From: RUG11462 sp045539315
GTDB lineage: Bacteria; Bacillota; Clostridia; Oscillospirales; Acutalibacteraceae
Reading direction: 5' to 3'
Length of the DNA: 64,000 nt
Assembly: GCA_045539315.1 (NCBI GenBank)
Contig: JAZQFC010000031.1
Span: forward strand, 1-64,000
This document shows, piece after piece, positions 63,321 to 64,000 of the stretch. Positions within the stretch are counted from its first letter, which is position 1; the number at the start of each line of letters is the position of its first letter. The notes below the pieces were generated by a model, which had not been told where the DNA came from, made no database searches, and saw only the letters and a program-made list of their open reading frames with translations. The translations under genes and the position numbers were made by a program.

Positions 63321-64000
63321 TTAAATATATTTTTTGACTGTTAATTTCAGTCTGCCTTTTTTTGTTTTTTCATCTATCTCGCAAACAATAAATTTCCCTT
63401 TTTTCCTAATTGATAAAACATCATCTTTTTTTATCAATTTAGTTGCATTTTCGCAAACAATGTGATTTACAACCAAATTGCCACTTGAAATACATTCTTT
63501 TGCCACTTCTCTAGAAAAATTACAAATAGCGCCGACAACACAATCTGCTCTATTAGACGCAACTGTTTTATAAATAGTTTCAAATTTTCTATCTATTTCA
63601 ACATTATCATTAAATAAAGAAATTTCAACACCAACAGAGCCGACTTTTGAAATGTTTTCTAAACAAAATCTTTCAATTGATTTGCATACAAAAACAAAAG
63701 TCTCACCATTTTTAACAATAATATCCCCTACTTTATCTCGCTCGATACCTAAAGACATTATTGCGCCTAAAAAATCTCTATGAGACAATTCATAAATATT
63801 TTTATAAGAAAATTTAAGGCAACTAAAAGGATATTCTACAGTTTCAGCCCATTCAGGCAAAATTGCAACAAACACTCTTTCAGCGTCATCATACCCACCA
63901 AAGAAAGAATGATTAATTCTTTCTTTATCAAGAAAAGTTTTGCAAATAGAAAATTCTAATTCATTTAAAAAACCCAAGAAAGACGGAATATTTTTTAATT
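63321..64000 (-). CDS. ylmH: YlmH-family S4-domain RNA-binding protein, 5' end beyond window
   Basis: The frame is open to the right edge. The first full codon starts at 63998, so the N-terminus is missing (about 30 residues judged from the family). A TTG at 63977 is in frame but has no SD. Visible parts are the YlmH core with FFGGYDDAERVFVAILPEW and the LGIERDKVGDI segment. The S4 domain is at the C-terminus (ECISSGNLVVNHIV..ATKLIKKDDVLSIRKKGKF). Recent work places YlmH on stalled ribosomes in quality control. Its place before divIVA is conserved. Confidence 0.9.
   Translation of the reverse strand, partial: LKNIPSFLGFLNELEFSICKTFLDKERINHSFFGGYDDAERVFVAILPEWAETVEYPFSCLKFSYKNIYELSHRDFLGAIMSLGIERDKVGDIIVKNGETFVFVCKSIERFCLENISKVGSVGVEISLFNDNVEIDRKFETIYKTVASNRADCVVGAICNFSREVAKECISSGNLVVNHIVCENATKLIKKDDVLSIRKKGKFIVCEIDEKTKKGRLKLTVKKYI

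Noticed and set aside
63321..63977. ylmH as a complete 218-aa gene starting at TTG 63977
   Set aside because: The frame stays open to the window edge, the family is longer at the N-terminus, and no SD precedes the TTG.

Overview
The window is chromosomal DNA from a low-GC Gram-positive anaerobe of the class Clostridia, most likely Oscillospiraceae (Ruminococcus-like). The reasons are the AT-rich base composition, the efp/CD1247 pair, the yhbY-nadD-yqeK-LCP-rsfS cluster, pyruvate:ferredoxin oxidoreductase, DivIVA/YlmH, and a cohesin/dockerin fibre-degradation apparatus with secreted GH5 enzyme. Nearly all genes are on the minus strand. Only the asd-dapA-dapB-ACT operon is on the plus strand. 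I see no tRNA, rRNA, insertion sequence, prophage or CRISPR array, and no gene-free stretch longer than about 290 bases.

Layout, left to right. 1-2960: a cut-off small membrane protein, a CD1247-type protein with efp, an endonuclease IV-like enzyme with a YqeG phosphatase, and rpsU. 3044-22725: a tightly packed operon read right to left. It runs trmH-dprA-topA-trmFO-plsX-rnc-radical SAM-smc-ftsY-rdgB-yhbY-nadD-yqeK-LCP-rsfS-leuS and ends in a cytoplasmic GH5 glycosidase coupled to leuS. 22762-24119: infC-rpmI-rplT behind an attenuated L20-type leader. 24127-26292: tgt-queA, divergent from asd-dapA-dapB-ACT (26450-29713). 29757-32767: an amino-sugar operon encoding an XRE-repressor/phosphoglucosamine-mutase fusion, a stand-alone GlmU-like acetyltransferase and NagB. 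33044-36592: nifJ.

36879-42425 holds one giant secreted protein. It has five copies of an unrecognised module (two with a nested insert), two cohesins and two Fn3-like domains, and is a candidate scaffoldin. 42665-54035: a ruvC-ruvA-ruvB-methyltransferase-ECF transporter-truA-DUF5711-cvpA-pgsA-clpE series. 54188-58270: a secreted GH5 followed by a beta-helix protein with a dockerin. 58413-60198: split transketolase. 60302-64000: ylmH-divIVA-lspA-rluD-HAD, with ylmH cut by the window end.

Two parts read as systems. The first is fibre degradation. A dockerin enzyme could dock on the cohesins of the giant protein, while the co-transcribed GH5 carries the same basic C-terminal Fn3-like module as that protein and so may reach the cell surface without docking. 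The second is the amino-sugar operon, whose enzymes would connect fructose-6-P, glucosamine-6-P, glucosamine-1-P and GlcNAc-1-P. Its mutase carries its own DNA-binding domain, and a palindromic site lies just after the operon promoter. Functions are inferred from sequence motifs. No database search was run.
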